Origin: Blastobasis lacticolella
Lineage: Eukaryota > Arthropoda > Insecta > Lepidoptera > Blastobasidae
Direction of reading: 5' to 3'
DNA: 64,000 nucleotides
Assembly: GCA_905147135.1 (NCBI GenBank)
Contig: LR990053.1
Location: 6,026,501 to 6,090,500, forward strand
The notes beneath the pieces are model-generated. The model did not search any database, had not been told where the DNA came from, and saw only the letters and a program-made list of their open reading frames with translations. Numbering within the stretch: the first letter of the stretch is position 1; every line of letters starts with the position of its first letter. The translations under genes were made by a program, and so were the position numbers. Below, piece by piece: positions 1-10,855 of this stretch.

Positions 1-3000
1 GATCTATCGCTCACCACTAACTTAGACTGTCTGCATCCGGGTGTGTTTTCCCAGCGCTTGTTGTGCTGGTCATTAGTGTGTTTGCTCACCCACGAGCGTA
101 GTGTGTTGAATGAAAGGGGTAGAAACGGGGCGGGACCGGCAGTCCTCATCCCTGATCCCCTCCTTGCCAGCTCATCGGCAGCATCGTTGCCCATTGAGTT
201 GCTATGACCCTTAATCCATTGTAGAGTGACCCTGTTCACCGAGGAGATGTCCTCTAGTGCGTGGTGACATTCCAGGATCAAGGAACTGTTAATGCTGTTG
301 CCCATTAGAGCTTTCAGTACGGACATGCTATCTGTTAGTATTCTGACGCCTTGGTCGCGTACGCCAAGGCGCTGCACTAGCCGAGCGGCCTGTGTAATTG
401 CAACACATTCGCACTGAAATATAGTACTATGCTCTCCTAATGTTAATGATGATCTGAAGTTCAGATCTAGCGAGAAGATTCCCGCTCCTGTGCCTTGGTC
501 GGTCTTTGATCCATCCGTGTATATTCGGACTTCTCGTATCCCAGACCAGTCTGTCTCTGTCTCAGCAGTTTGGATTTGGTATCTTTTGCCAAATGTGAAC
601 TGCTTCGGAGTTCTGTCACACTTGGCCTCAAACAATGGGTTGTTTGCCACCATTGTTTCCCACAAAGTATGGTGAGAGCCAAGTTTGTTGCACCAGAGGT
701 TTGATACCTTGAGTCTGAGTGCAGCCATCATTGCCTCCTGCTGTATATGCAGGTCAAGCGGTGGCAGTCCCAGTAGTACCTCAAGGGCTGCTGATGGTGT
801 TGAGCGCATGCAGCCAGTAATGGCGGAAGAGGCCATCCTCTGGAATTGCTGTAGCCTGTTAATTGATGTGGCCAGCTTGGTTCTGGTCCACCAGGCGATT
901 GCCCCATATGTTACAAATGGTCTCACTACTGCAGTGTACAGCCACCTGGCGATTTTAGGGGAGATACCCCAGGTCTTGCCCAGGAGTCTGTTACATTGCC
1001 ATAGGGAGATGCTAGCTTTGGCCAACTTGTGGTCCAAGTGTTTGTTCCATAACAATTTGCTGTCAAATGTAACCCCGAGGTATTTGACTTCGTTAGTTAG
1101 GGATAGGGTCGTGTCGAACAGTTTGGGTAATCTGAGTTCCCCCAGATTCCTCTTGTGCGTGAACATAACCATATCTGTTTTGGTTGGGTTCACGGAGAGT
1201 TCTTGTTCATGACACCAGTCTTCAACGATTCTTAAAGCAGACCTCATGAGATCACACAGGATGTTTTCAAAGGGTCCGCTAATTAGTATTGCTATGTCAT
1301 CAGCATAGCCTACTGTATAAAAGTTGTGGTCGTTTAAACGGCTAATAAGCCCGTTTACCACTATGTTCCATAAGAGCGGGGATAGGACCCCTCCTTGGGG
1401 ACATCCTCTCGCAACCACCGCTCTTGTTGTGTTGTTCATAGTGAGACGCACAGCCCTGTATCTCAGCATGGAGTCGATCCACCCGGCAATGGTATCTTTT
1501 ACTCCGTGCTTCTTCAGGGCATTGCTAATACTACCAAAGTGTGTTTTGTCGAACGCACCCTCAATGTCTATGAAGACCCCTAGGGTGGATTGTTTGGATG
1601 CCATAGCGTGCTCTATATGAACTGTTATGCTATGTAGTGCTGATTCAGTACCCTTGCCTATGGAGTAGGCATGTTGATTTTTGTGGAGAGGGTAGTTTAT
1701 AAGAGCAGAGTCTCTGATATCTCTGTCACATATTCTCTCCAGTACCTTCAGCATGAACGATGTCAAACTTATGGGTCTGAAGGATTTGGGTTGTGTATAG
1801 TCACCTTTGCCGGGTTTGGGTATGAACACAACCCTTACCTCTCTCCACTTTAGCGGAATGTATCTTTTGGCAAGACAAGCCTTGTATATGCTGACAAGGT
1901 GGTCGACAACTCCCTCCCCGCTCCATTTCAACAGGCCCGGAAAAATTTCGTCTGGACCCGGTGATTTGAATGGCAGGAAGCTGTCGATTGCCCATTTTAC
2001 CTTGTCCTTGGTTATTATCTTGTCAACTTGTGACCAATCTGTTTTACTCGGTTTGTGCTCCACTGCTTCGGTCCATGACTGTTCCCCTCTGATTTCGCAG
2101 CCTGGGAAGTGTGTGTTCAGCAGTACTTCGCATGTCTCCGAGTCTGTTTTCGTGTATGTTTTGTCGGGTTTAATCAGTGACCCCAGGCTGTGGGACTTTT
2201 CGTTGCAAAGTACGTTTTTTATCCTAGCAGCCTGGGTGTTACTTTCCACTCTTGAGCAGAAGCGTCTCCAGCACTCCTGTTTGCGTTGCCGGACGCGCTT
2301 CTTATACTGATTTTGGGTCTCTTTATAAGCATCCCAATCGCTATCACATCTTGTGTTTCTGGCCCTATTGAACATTCTCCTAAGTTTTCGCCGCATTCTC
2401 TCTAGCTCGGGTCCCCACCACTGGTGCTGCGATGTTGGTCCCATGCGAGGGGCGCTCAGGGGGCATGTTTGTTCGAAGGCGCCTGTTAATGTCGTCGTTA
2501 TTTTGTCAACGTGTTTGTCTATATCTATGTTTTTTTGGTAGGTAGGTGGTACCGAGATTCCCTTAAGATAATCCTCCGTCAGTGTCATGTACTTGGGGCG
2601 GTTTAGCCGGCGGGGGTTCCTATTCATACCTATGTCCTTGTTCTCTGTGTGTAGTTTAAATCTGATCCACCGGTGGTCAGAGCAAGAGATCTCGTCAGAC
2701 ACATGCCAGTCTGTTATCAGATTGGATACCTGCTCCGAGGCTAGCGTCAGATCTATAATTGTTTGGGCCCTTCGTGTTACAAAAGTAGGTTCAGCGCCCC
2801 TGTTAATTACCGTGAGTCGTGTTGTCATAAGAAACAGGATAAGATCCTCACCGCGGTTGTTCGCAGTATCGCATCCCCATAGTGGATGGTGCGCGTTAGA
2901 ATCAAGTGAAATTATTACCTGCATATCTTCCCTCTCGCAGAACTGAATGAGGCCAGCCAGTTCAGGTGTTGGCGCCTCGGCGTCACCCGGGAGGTAGGCC

Positions 3001-3338
3001 GACGCGAGCACGGTCGGTGGCAGGCTGCTGTTGTTTGAGCTGGTGAGTCTGACTGCAGTCAGATCTCTAGAACAGAACTGGTTTAGAAGTACGGCGCGTA
3101 TATGTTTTGGAACAAGTATGCATGTACGTGGATTACTAACCGTTGTATCGAGGAGAAGTTCACCCCCCAAGTTGCTCAGACCACAGATTCTATCTTTTCT
3201 GATCCACGGCTCCTGGATCAGGGCTGCGGTCATAGGGTTCACCTCCAACGTCCTGCGTAGGGTAGCCGTAGCAGTCTGACTGTGTTGGAGGTTTGCTTGT
3301 AGCAGGTTAAGAGGAGTCAGATGAGGTGGGTTGGCCAT
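1..3338 (-). CDS. LINE ORF2: endonuclease, reverse transcriptase, RNase H (runs off left edge)
   Basis: Polyprotein that nicks target DNA and copies the element RNA by target-primed reverse transcription. I read 1,112 codons from the ATG at 3338 to the window edge with no stop. Visible in order: an AP-endonuclease domain with QEPW near the N-terminus, LDSNAHHPLWG, and SDH at residues 220-222; a reverse transcriptase with FIDIEGAFD (Asp about 591), CPQGGVLSPL and YADD at 678-681; then RNase H with TDGS (Asp 942), a Glu in QCECVA, a second Asp in LTDS, and the GHS/NDAADELA motif (His about 1045). All expected catalytic residues are present. The start overlaps the end of ORF1 by 32 nt in the +1 frame. 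The RNase H plus the RT wording suggest the R1/LOA group; LOA is my best guess. Stop codon and 3' UTR are outside the window. Confidence 0.93.
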   Translation of the reverse strand, partial: MANPPHLTPLNLLQANLQHSQTATATLRRTLEVNPMTAALIQEPWIRKDRICGLSNLGGELLLDTTVSNPRTCILVPKHIRAVLLNQFCSRDLTAVRLTSSNNSSLPPTVLASAYLPGDAEAPTPELAGLIQFCEREDMQVIISLDSNAHHPLWGCDTANNRGEDLILFLMTTRLTVINRGAEPTFVTRRAQTIIDLTLASEQVSNLITDWHVSDEISCSDHRWIRFKLHTENKDIGMNRNPRRLNRPKYMTLTEDYLKGISVPPTYQKNIDIDKHVDKITTTLTGAFEQTCPLSAPRMGPTSQHQWWGPELERMRRKLRRMFNRARNTRCDSDWDAYKETQNQYKKRVRQRKQECWRRFCSRVESNTQAARIKNVLCNEKSHSLGSLIKPDKTYTKTDSETCEVLLNTHFPGCEIRGEQSWTEAVEHKPSKTDWSQVDKIITKDKVKWAIDSFLPFKSPGPDEIFPGLLKWSGEGVVDHLVSIYKACLAKRYIPLKWREVRVVFIPKPGKGDYTQPKSFRPISLTSFMLKVLERICDRDIRDSALINYPLHKNQHAYSIGKGTESALHSITVHIEHAMASKQSTLGVFIDIEGAFDKTHFGSISNALKKHGVKDTIAGWIDSMLRYRAVRLTMNNTTRAVVARGCPQGGVLSPLLWNIVVNGLISRLNDHNFYTVGYADDIAILISGPFENILCDLMRSALRIVEDWCHEQELSVNPTKTDMVMFTHKRNLGELRLPKLFDTTLSLTNEVKYLGVTFDSKLLWNKHLDHKLAKASISLWQCNRLLGKTWGISPKIARWLYTAVVRPFVTYGAIAWWTRTKLATSINRLQQFQRMASSAITGCMRSTPSAALEVLLGLPPLDLHIQQEAMMAALRLKVSNLWCNKLGSHHTLWETMVANNPLFEAKCDRTPKQFTFGKRYQIQTAETETDWSGIREVRIYTDGSKTDQGTGAGIFSLDLNFRSSLTLGEHSTIFQCECVAITQAARLVQRLGVRDQGVRILTDSMSVLKALMGNSINSSLILECHHALEDISSVNRVTLQWIKGHSNSMGNDAADELARRGSGMRTAGPAPFLPLSFNTLRSWVSKHTNDQHNKRWENTPGCRQSKLVVSDR

Positions 3339-4941
3339 CGCTACCCAACAACATCTCCTCCTCAGATGTAGATCCCCTCTTCCTAGCCGCTGTCGCTGCC
3401 TTCTGCCTCTTTTCAAAGGCTTCAGGCATCGTCGTGGCCGGGATTTGGGGAGGCACCGCTGCGTTGCGTCCTGAGGCTTTAGGGACTTCCTTCGCCTTGC
3501 AGCTATGGACGACCCCAGAGCCCTCCCCAGCTGTGTGGCTAGGGCTCGGTCGCGCCTGCGGTGCCTGAGGGGGCTTAGGTACGGTTTCCGCACCCGTCCT
3601 TTCCTCATCTACGAACCTTGCGTAGATGGAGCCTACTCTGTAGGCCAGTCTGTTACTGTTTGTCCTCAGCTTGTCCACGTCGGCCTGCGGTATACCCATT
3701 ACCAGGAGGAGCATACCTGTCTCCTCCCGCCTTTCGGCATGGTATATGGCCCACTGGTCGACACAGTACCAGGGGTTTTGACCTTGGAGGCGACGTCGGA
3801 CGATGTCCAAGTCCTCGCCTCCGTACTTCGGCACCAAGACGACCGTCTTCACCCTCTTTGGTAGCTCAGACTGGCGTTTTACAACCAGCCTGGTTCCAGG
3901 GCATGGTGGTTCAAATGACCCCACATTTCTGTGGAGCCATTGCACCGAACGGTCGTCCCAGCACCATAGCTTGACCACCCCTTCGCTGAGGATTGGTTTG
4001 CTTCTGAAGCCCGGCGCTGATCTGACGGAGCCTCCGGGAATTCCAAGATCCCGGTCTATGGCCTCGTCGATCGCCGCCTCAATGGCTCCTGCCTGTTCCG
4101 TTGTTAGCTCACGGAAGGGTTCCGCGAGTATAGCCACGCATAGCTCATTGGACTTGAGCGCGTCGGCATAGTTCACGGACCCTTCCGTGCGTTTTGTTTT
4201 CGGGCGTTTTGTAGCCTCCTTCGGGGTCAGGGAATCGTCGGGACGATCCCTTTTGGCGGGTTTGCCTGTAGCAGCGGCTCCGACCGGAGTCGAAGTTGCA
4301 GCAGCCGCAGCAGCCGCACCGGCTCCGACCGGAGTCGGAGCCTCAGCAGCCGCAGCAGCCGCCGACCGCTGAGCCACCTGCCACCCTGCCCTTTTGCCCC
4401 TGGGTTTTCGGCGTGTAGTCGAGGGGGCCCCGTCGGCCGATGGCCCTGGCCCTGCACTAGCCTCCGCTGCTGCCACAGGGGCGCATGCAGGCGGTGTCGC
4501 GCTCGGGCCAGGTTTTTGGGGAGTTACCTCCCCTTCGGTCACTGTAAGCGACCTATTGCCATCGGCCGCTCGGCGCCTGGCTTTTTTCGCCTCCTTCCTC
4601 GCCTTCTCACGCCGCGCCCTGGAAGGAGTGTTTTTATTTTTTTTGGCCTTCGCTGGTCCTGCGACCACCGTTGGCTGTTGTATTGCCGTTTTTGGTTTGG
4701 ACTTGCTGTCCTTAATCGGCACCCTCCATAAAGGTGGTATCTCTCTGGGAGGTGCCTCTGGCATGACTGCCTGCAGGTCAGACAGGTCCAAGTCCGCACC
4801 CGCGGTTTTCACCGCTGGTGCGGAAGGCGCGCTGGGGGGCGCTGCCACTGATGTTTTGCCAGGGTCCACCGTTCGGCAGACCGAGGCCGTTGGCGCGTCT
4901 GATGACGCAGCCTGGTTATTTATTTTATTTTGAGTTTCCAT
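3307..4941 (-). CDS. LINE ORF1: nucleic-acid-binding protein with DUF4780-like domain
   Basis: Likely RNA-binding partner of ORF2 that packages the element transcript. The frame is open from 4998, but the codon there is TTG; the first ATG is at 4941 (METQNK), giving 544 residues, so I use that start. Residues about 1-190 are Pro/Ala/Lys-rich with a basic stretch (ARREKARKEAKKARRRAA). Residues about 190-228 are an alanine-rich, imperfectly repeated segment containing APTPVGA and TSTPVGA. Residues about 265-442 resemble DUF4780, a domain often seen in insect retrotransposon ORF1s, with a WCWDDRSVQWL core and a PKRVKTVVLVP strand. The C-terminal 100 residues are low complexity and acidic at the end. 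No CCHC zinc knuckle is visible. The reading frame is intact. Confidence 0.88.
   Translation of the reverse strand: METQNKINNQAASSDAPTASVCRTVDPGKTSVAAPPSAPSAPAVKTAGADLDLSDLQAVMPEAPPREIPPLWRVPIKDSKSKPKTAIQQPTVVAGPAKAKKNKNTPSRARREKARKEAKKARRRAADGNRSLTVTEGEVTPQKPGPSATPPACAPVAAAEASAGPGPSADGAPSTTRRKPRGKRAGWQVAQRSAAAAAAEAPTPVGAGAAAAAAATSTPVGAAATGKPAKRDRPDDSLTPKEATKRPKTKRTEGSVNYADALKSNELCVAILAEPFRELTTEQAGAIEAAIDEAIDRDLGIPGGSVRSAPGFRSKPILSEGVVKLWCWDDRSVQWLHRNVGSFEPPCPGTRLVVKRQSELPKRVKTVVLVPKYGGEDLDIVRRRLQGQNPWYCVDQWAIYHAERREETGMLLLVMGIPQADVDKLRTNSNRLAYRVGSIYARFVDEERTGAETVPKPPQAPQARPSPSHTAGEGSGVVHSCKAKEVPKASGRNAAVPPQIPATTMPEAFEKRQKAATAARKRGSTSEEEMLLGSDGQPTSSDSS
4256..4372 (-). repeat. imperfect tandem duplication inside ORF1 (Ala-rich coding repeat)
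   Basis: Two copies of a GC-rich unit around the phrases ggctccgaccggagtcg and gcagcagccgc encode the repeated A-rich/TPVGA segment of ORF1. Unit length is about 55-60 bp and the reading frame is kept. Confidence 0.7.
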
Positions 4942-5870
4942 GAAAGTACTGTAAATTTTTCGTCTCTGGCAGCGTTCCACCCTCCCCGGAGCCCGCAAAG
5001 TGGGGACGACATGAGACGGTTACCCATGCCGCCAGAACTACCCCAGAGATATAGGGCCGTTCTTGGAAAAGTTCTGGGCCGGAACATGTCGGCGGCCGCA
5101 CCGGGGCCGAACAGAAAGGCCTGCTCTGCCCCGCCGCAACCACCTAGCGTCCGTCCATCCCCCTCCAAAACCCGAACCCTCACCTAGCAGCCCTCTGACG
5201 GGATGCCTCAGCCGATTGATCCTAGGTGGCTAGCCTAAGACCTCCCGTTTAAGGGGAAATCCAGGCCAAAGAGGAGTGTTGCAATCGGTGGGCACTATAA
5301 CCAACGACCGGCCCACCTCATGCTCAGCCTCCAGGACCCCTTCATCCCCCCGTACGGGTCTCCACGCACGGCACAAACACGTGGGTGATACGCCCCCACC
5401 CTCCGTCTAACCGACATATTACTATGCGGTGGCCGAGGGCCTGCGACTGCTGTATCACTTGACAGTCGCAGTATGGGGATAGCTGGTAAACCGGTTATAA
5501 GGCGCCGGTGGTTCGCCCTCGCCTAGCACTGTTTGGCTACTACGGCTCCGAGGAAGATAGTTATGTGTGGATCTCGTATGAACCGTAGCATTTCCAGGAT
5601 GTACGACCGCAAAATTGGCGGTCCGCCGCTGACCCTCCGTACTACGGATGATCAGTAGCGGCGAGGACGTACAGTGCCGACTTGGTGGTAGGTGCACTCT
5701 CCCGGGACCACACCCCCGGGTGTACACGATCCGGCATTTCCTGGTATTTTATGGTGGCTGGCCTCCAGCAAGACAGCCACCCCAGGGCCCACTATTCTAC
5801 CACCCACACCCCCGTGCACCCACAGTAATACCAATTAATACAACCATAGACGACGTCAGTGACATCTTGT
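4942..5870 (-). other. 5' UTR and internal promoter region of the LINE
   Basis: GC-rich leader upstream of ORF1 that changes abruptly to AT-rich sequence around 5830-5900, which I take as the approximate 5' end of the element. The exact junction and target-site duplication cannot be set because the 3' end is outside the window. No open frame of note. LINE transcription usually starts from an internal promoter in this region; I could not identify its core elements. Confidence 0.55.
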
Positions 5871-6888
5871 TGTCATTATATGCAAATTTCAAACTCCCGC
5901 GCAAGCAATTTGTGTAATTATGCGACATTAACTTATTGTTATTCGTACATAACAACTCGAGATTTTTTATGATAAAAGACCGAGATGGATGAGATAAAAT
6001 GACTGAGTTGTGGAGGACAATGTTTGCGAAGGTTTTGTTGTATGGCTAGCGGTTGCTACATGGTTTTCTGACGGCAAAATTCAAGACTCAGTGACTTTTC
6101 AATGGTCCCACAGAATACTTTTTCCGTGATAAAAGTACAGCATATGTGGCGCCATAAACTTCTCTATCTTTCAATGAAAGCCTAGCAAATTTGGTTTATT
6201 CCACCGAAAGCTGGGTTTAGCCGCCCCCGGTAAAATACAGAAAGACACGTAGACCCCAGGATTGTTTGCGTGCTGTTAAGGCCCTTAGAAACATTTGATA
6301 AATGCATGGTAGGTGTAACTTAATTATAAAAATCTTACGTAGCAATCATTAGATACCAATCACATGAAATATTAAATTCACACCAATGGTACATGATAAA
6401 AATAATTAGGTTTACTAATTCAACAGATTCGCATTAATTTCAAACTTTCATCGTAGATATCGAGTGATGGAGCGAGTGGGCTGTTTGCTCAGATCAGTAC
6501 CTGTACTATTCAGTAACTCAGTCGCAATAGGTATTAAGAAAAAAATTGCCAGTCTGTCCCTACATCACAGAGAACACGAGCCCATTAGAGATTGTTGCCA
6601 TAACAGCGTAATTTATTTATAAGTGTGGCAACATTGTCAAGTGCCACCGCGGCGACGACACGCTTTCGGCGTTTTGGCGCCAACGCGCGTGCCAATGTTG
6701 TAAACAACCAATCGGGCCGCGTTCGGATTTCGAAAACACCGACCGGCGACGTGACGTATATCCGGTGACGATGCCATTCCGGTACTTCCCGAAAGTGTAC
6801 TTTGTAAGGCGGCTTTACCTAATTTTGTCAAGATAGTACCTCAATTATATTTTATCAATTATCTCATTAATCAGGTTGTAGGATTCTG
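5871..6888. other. AT-rich spacer with one CG-rich block; no gene seen
   Basis: No supported ORF or recognised repeat. Positions 6645-6790 are CG-rich, with a gccaac/ggcgcc-rich core, a ccaat motif at about 6707 and a tgacgt motif near 6750; this may be regulatory or an old element. Confidence 0.4.
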
Positions 6889-6899
6889 TCAAGCCTGAG

Positions 6900-7142
6900 G
6901 AGTCCGTCTAGGTGAGTACCACCGCCTTATCTATTTCTGTCGCCAAACAACAATGCTTGCATTGTTGTGTTATGGTTTGAAGGATAAACTAGCCAGCGCA
7001 TTTACAGGCATTAGGCATTTCATCTTAGTCCTCACGGCGACAAAGCACCTGCGTTTCTGCATATTTGTTGCCTGCAGCCTAAATGCATGAATCGTAGATG
7101 TTATGGGCGTTGTACCGCTTACCATCAGGTAAACCTCATAAA
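6900..7142 (+). repeat. dispersed repeat fragment ending accgcttaccatcaggta
   Basis: The terminal phrases gaatcgtagatgttatggg and taccgcttaccatcaggt recur in reverse orientation at about 29790-29860, so this is a dispersed element and not unique DNA. The motif resembles the 3' ends of lepidopteran LINEs. No coding sequence survives. Confidence 0.5.
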
Positions 7143-8713
7143 AAAAATATCTTAGTTATATCACTATGAATTTAAAAATATCTGCAGCAACATCGGCGTA
7201 TTAATTGTCACAAAGCAAAACAAAGTAACCCGTTTAATTACTTATTGGACGCTGTGAATTCGATAAAACATTCAACTGGCAAAATTCAAATAATTATTTA
7301 AAATTGCAAGGGCAGAATGGCCAATGGCGTTATTCAAATGGGTACTATAAAGGACCCAAACCTTATAATTGACCCACCTGATTTAAATAGGTTCCTCGGA
7401 AAGCCGACACATAGGCGGAGACAAACCTTATGAGTTTTGGTCTCCGGCATTGTTTATTTTTGTCTGGGAGCGAAATTAAATTGACTTTGGTTTTATGTCG
7501 CTGGCATTATTTGGTTCTTTTCGCTGCGGTGTTATGACAAAGATTAGGGCGTGCGCTGCGTTGAGCGCGGCGAGTAGGTAATCGCACATTCTTTATTTAG
7601 ATGAAATTATATTTATTTGATACGGGGAATAAATTATTTTGTAGTTTTTGTACTGATTTGTAGTGGGCAGATCTAGTAGCAATCGAAGTCCCTTATAATC
7701 AAGATTTATTATCAAGCGACCAGGGCCTAGAGTCCGATAATTTACAATGGCTCGATTGCGGTCCGATTACAATTCCATCGAGCCCTTAGTAACAGTAGCA
7801 GAATACCAAAAACGCGTAAAACGACTGCATTGAATACAATTCAATCCAGTTATTAGTAAATTAGCGGACTCGAGGACCTGAACTTTTATATACACTTTGC
7901 CATATTTATTATGAAAATAATTGCTGTCTTTTTATTACTTATATGACCAAGCAGATATGATAATAATTCCTTATAGGAGTCTATAATAACGTGCCTGTAA
8001 ACACAGTCGCGATTATTTACGTCACATGTCTATGGTTTCCCTATCAGTAAGACACGACATATCCAGCGGATACGCAGGTCCAAAGTCATCAATTAAATAT
8101 CCAAGTGTTTTGTGCCTTCTTAAAACTAAAGCCAACGAAACGTGTCTGACATCTAAATTCCTACACTGGATCTCAAGCCTGTCTCCGAATCGAATTAATA
8201 ACAATTTTCTTACACCGTGACATCTAAGCAAAGGCATTAATTTAGGAAGAGTCCCTGACTATTTCGTAGGCGGAGTTCGAAAAAACCGTTCTCACATTAC
8301 CAACTTACACCCGACAGTTGAAAGCAAGCGGTTGGAGCAAACTCAACTTTATAGCAACCGAACAAGGGTTGATGAATCTGAAGTGGAGTGAAAAAGATAA
8401 TCTTGTAAAGTCATATATTTTGCGTCAGTCACCTATGTCTCGTCGATGGGCGGACGCATATGCATTAAGTTTTAATAATAAATTCCTTCGGTTTTGAAGG
8501 AAACTAAGCTATTACCATACAGATTGTTGTTTTGGCAACGCCTTGGTATTAGAAAACTGGCCAGTTAATAAATAAAGTCGTTTAGTAATTGGACAAAATT
8601 GTGAGAAAGTGGAATTTTTTAATTGTGGTGATTCTGAGCGTTCTTGTGCATGCTATTGACATTTTAACCTACATAATTGATTTTCGTTTTCAGATATATG
8701 TTTGAATAAAAAA
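7143..8713. other. no gene seen
   Basis: AT-rich sequence without a convincing ORF, RNA gene or recognised element. The overlapping short frames at about 8022-8237 open on both strands look random. Confidence 0.4.
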
Positions 8714-8979
8714 ATCATATTGGCGTCAATAACCCGCTTGTGGGCTTGAGGACTCGGGGTCCGTGATCCAGAATTTGACAGATCAGGTTATTATAGTAGC
8801 TCGACTGCCATCTGACCTCCGCAACCCGTTGCTAGGGGAACCTGACCAGATGGGATCATGGTTCAAGTCGCCTGAATGTTCAGGTTTCATCACGACGTTT
8901 TAAGGCACCGTAAGAGCATCAACCAATATACTCAGGAACAGGGGTTCGATCGAATCCGGTACCTCCGGACGCTCTTACA
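8714..8979 (-). mobile_element. SINE-A copy, moderately diverged
   Basis: On the minus strand the order is tRNA-like remnant (ggttcgatcgaatccgg), central body with cctgaacattcagg, then the conserved 3' module tgatctgtcaaattctggatc. Compare the reference copy at 19187-19551. The box B region carries an insertion, so it is probably dead. Confidence 0.75.
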
Positions 8980-9276
8980 GGATTGACTGATAGATAGAAT
9001 TAATATTAATATTTTTTATTTAAGTATATGCTTTTAACTTTTTTTCACAATCAACAATAAAAGCGGCTGATCATTGTCATCGTCATCGATATCGATTAAC
9101 TAACGGCATGGCAATTTGAATAATTATTTTTGCATAATGACCATAAAATATAGCCAAGTACGTATCGTTTCTCCAAGTTTAGGTGTGGATATGTAAAATT
9201 TTGTAAAGAGGAAGAATTTTTAGAAATTCGTTAGAAATGGGGATGTTACAAAACTAACTCAGCTAAAAATTAGAAA

Positions 9277-9320
9277 TAATCTCTTTTATATAGGTACGTA
9301 TGTATCTATAAAAGAGATTA
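9277..9320. repeat. perfect 14-bp inverted repeat (hairpin)
   Basis: Arms taatctcttttata (9277-9290) and tataaaagagatta (9307-9320) pair perfectly around a 16-nt loop. No T-run or neighbouring gene explains it. Confidence 0.8.
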
Positions 9321-10410
9321 CCGTCACGCCTTTTCCCAGTACAAGTAGGCAAAAACAACATTGTTCCACTGTTGTTTAATTTTTTATTAAACGTATTTAA
9401 GTACTTGTTAGTTTCTGCATACTTATATTGTGTAAAACACTTTAAGGTTTCACTTAAAATCCATGAAGTTTAAAAATAAAAAAGCGGCCCTGTTCGAGTT
9501 TGATTTGCGTTATGAATATACCAAACCACAACTATTAAACGTTTTATGGTAAATATAGTTTACTAACCGCAAATAAAAATATACTTGCTTTGTTTTACTA
9601 ATTGGTACAAATTCAAAGTTTTCGGAATTTCCCTTTACTTGTGCTATAAGATCTGGCTTCTTGCCAAATTTCAAGAACCTTGATCTACGCAAAGTAACAT
9701 AGGTTTTGAGTTTACGAGAAGCAAAATATCATCAAGAACTCAATTCATAAAGCGTTGTCTAAGAATAATAATTTTTTCGCAGCTGGTCGTCCGTATTTGC
9801 AATGCCTGCCCACTGCCACTTAAGCCTGTCAAATATTTGGGCTATTTCGGTGACCTTGGTTTGCTTGCGGATCTCCTCATTCGATCCCGCTTTCCCTATC
9901 TGTCAGAAACCTTTTTTTTTAATACCTTTATGTTTGTCTGGATCCCTATAAAGAAAATGCTTCATTCGTCTTATGCAAATAAAATCATGCTTTCATTGCA
10001 TGCAAAATGCTGTTGACAATATAACCTTAATAATCATCACTTTATAGTGATAACGAAGGTTTTTACAATAAGTATCATAATAGCACGAATTAAAAAGGTC
10101 GCATTGTCATTTCAATAACACACAAAGTTATAGTTGCCGTTGTCTTGAAATGTAGTCTTGAATATTTCTGTGATACCTATCTTTTTTCGAATGAATAATT
10201 AAGTAAAAAAGTCGGTTTAAATTATGTTCCTAATTGATAATATTTAAAGAAATTACAAAATTTGAAGCAAACCAAAGCAATATACTTACACAAAAAAATT
10301 AACTGCCTATCCACACATTACTCTGCTTGCATGTTGTGCGCAAACACAGAAAAAGAACATTAAGCTGTATGTCAAGTATGTTTTAAACCAACGGCGAAAA
10401 AAGAGGAGTG
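9321..10410. other. no gene seen
   Basis: AT-rich sequence; a 60-codon minus-strand frame (9510-9692) has no recognisable motif. Confidence 0.4.
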
Positions 10411-10413
10411 TTA

Positions 10414-10831
10414 TGAGCAGTTTTCCAATAGGTATCTAAAGCATTCCTAACCACTCACTAGATGGCGTACCGACAATTTTGGTAATTGATAATCGCTTAA
10501 AATAGGTTCTTAGCATGCAGGATATAAACACTGGGTACGTTGTATTGGATAATATTGTATTTGTCAATAGTTTTCAACCATTTTAGGGGTTGTAATAATA
10601 ATTGAGCATAGTGCCATCTTCTATAAATATGTCTTTTGACATTTCGTTTAACCTTTAGGCAACAGTTATGTTTATATTAATAAAAATTTTATTTTTAAGT
10701 TTAGTATTAGTTGGCTGCATAAAATCACTGCCACCATCATACAGATTAAAAAAAGATTACCATAATTGTAGGAGCGACATATGTGGATGCTATTTGAAAC
10801 CAACTATCAATACCTACTGGAAAACTCCTCA
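10414..10831. mobile_element. MITE, copy 1 of a two-copy family, TTA flanks
   Basis: A 418-bp non-coding element ending in inverted repeats: left tgagcagttttccaataggt, right (read inverted) tgaggagttttccagtaggt, matching at about 21 of 23 positions. It is flanked by TTA at 10411-10413 and 10832-10834, as expected for a PIF/Harbinger-type target duplication. The full length is closely matched at 21125-21538. Confidence 0.8.
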
Positions 10832-10855
10832 TTAATTTGACGAGTGTATTTGTGA

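Noticed and set aside
4920..5183. Extra frames upstream of ORF1 on the minus strand
   Set aside because: They are GC-rich shadows in the 5' UTR; the METQNK frame continues into the DUF4780 domain.
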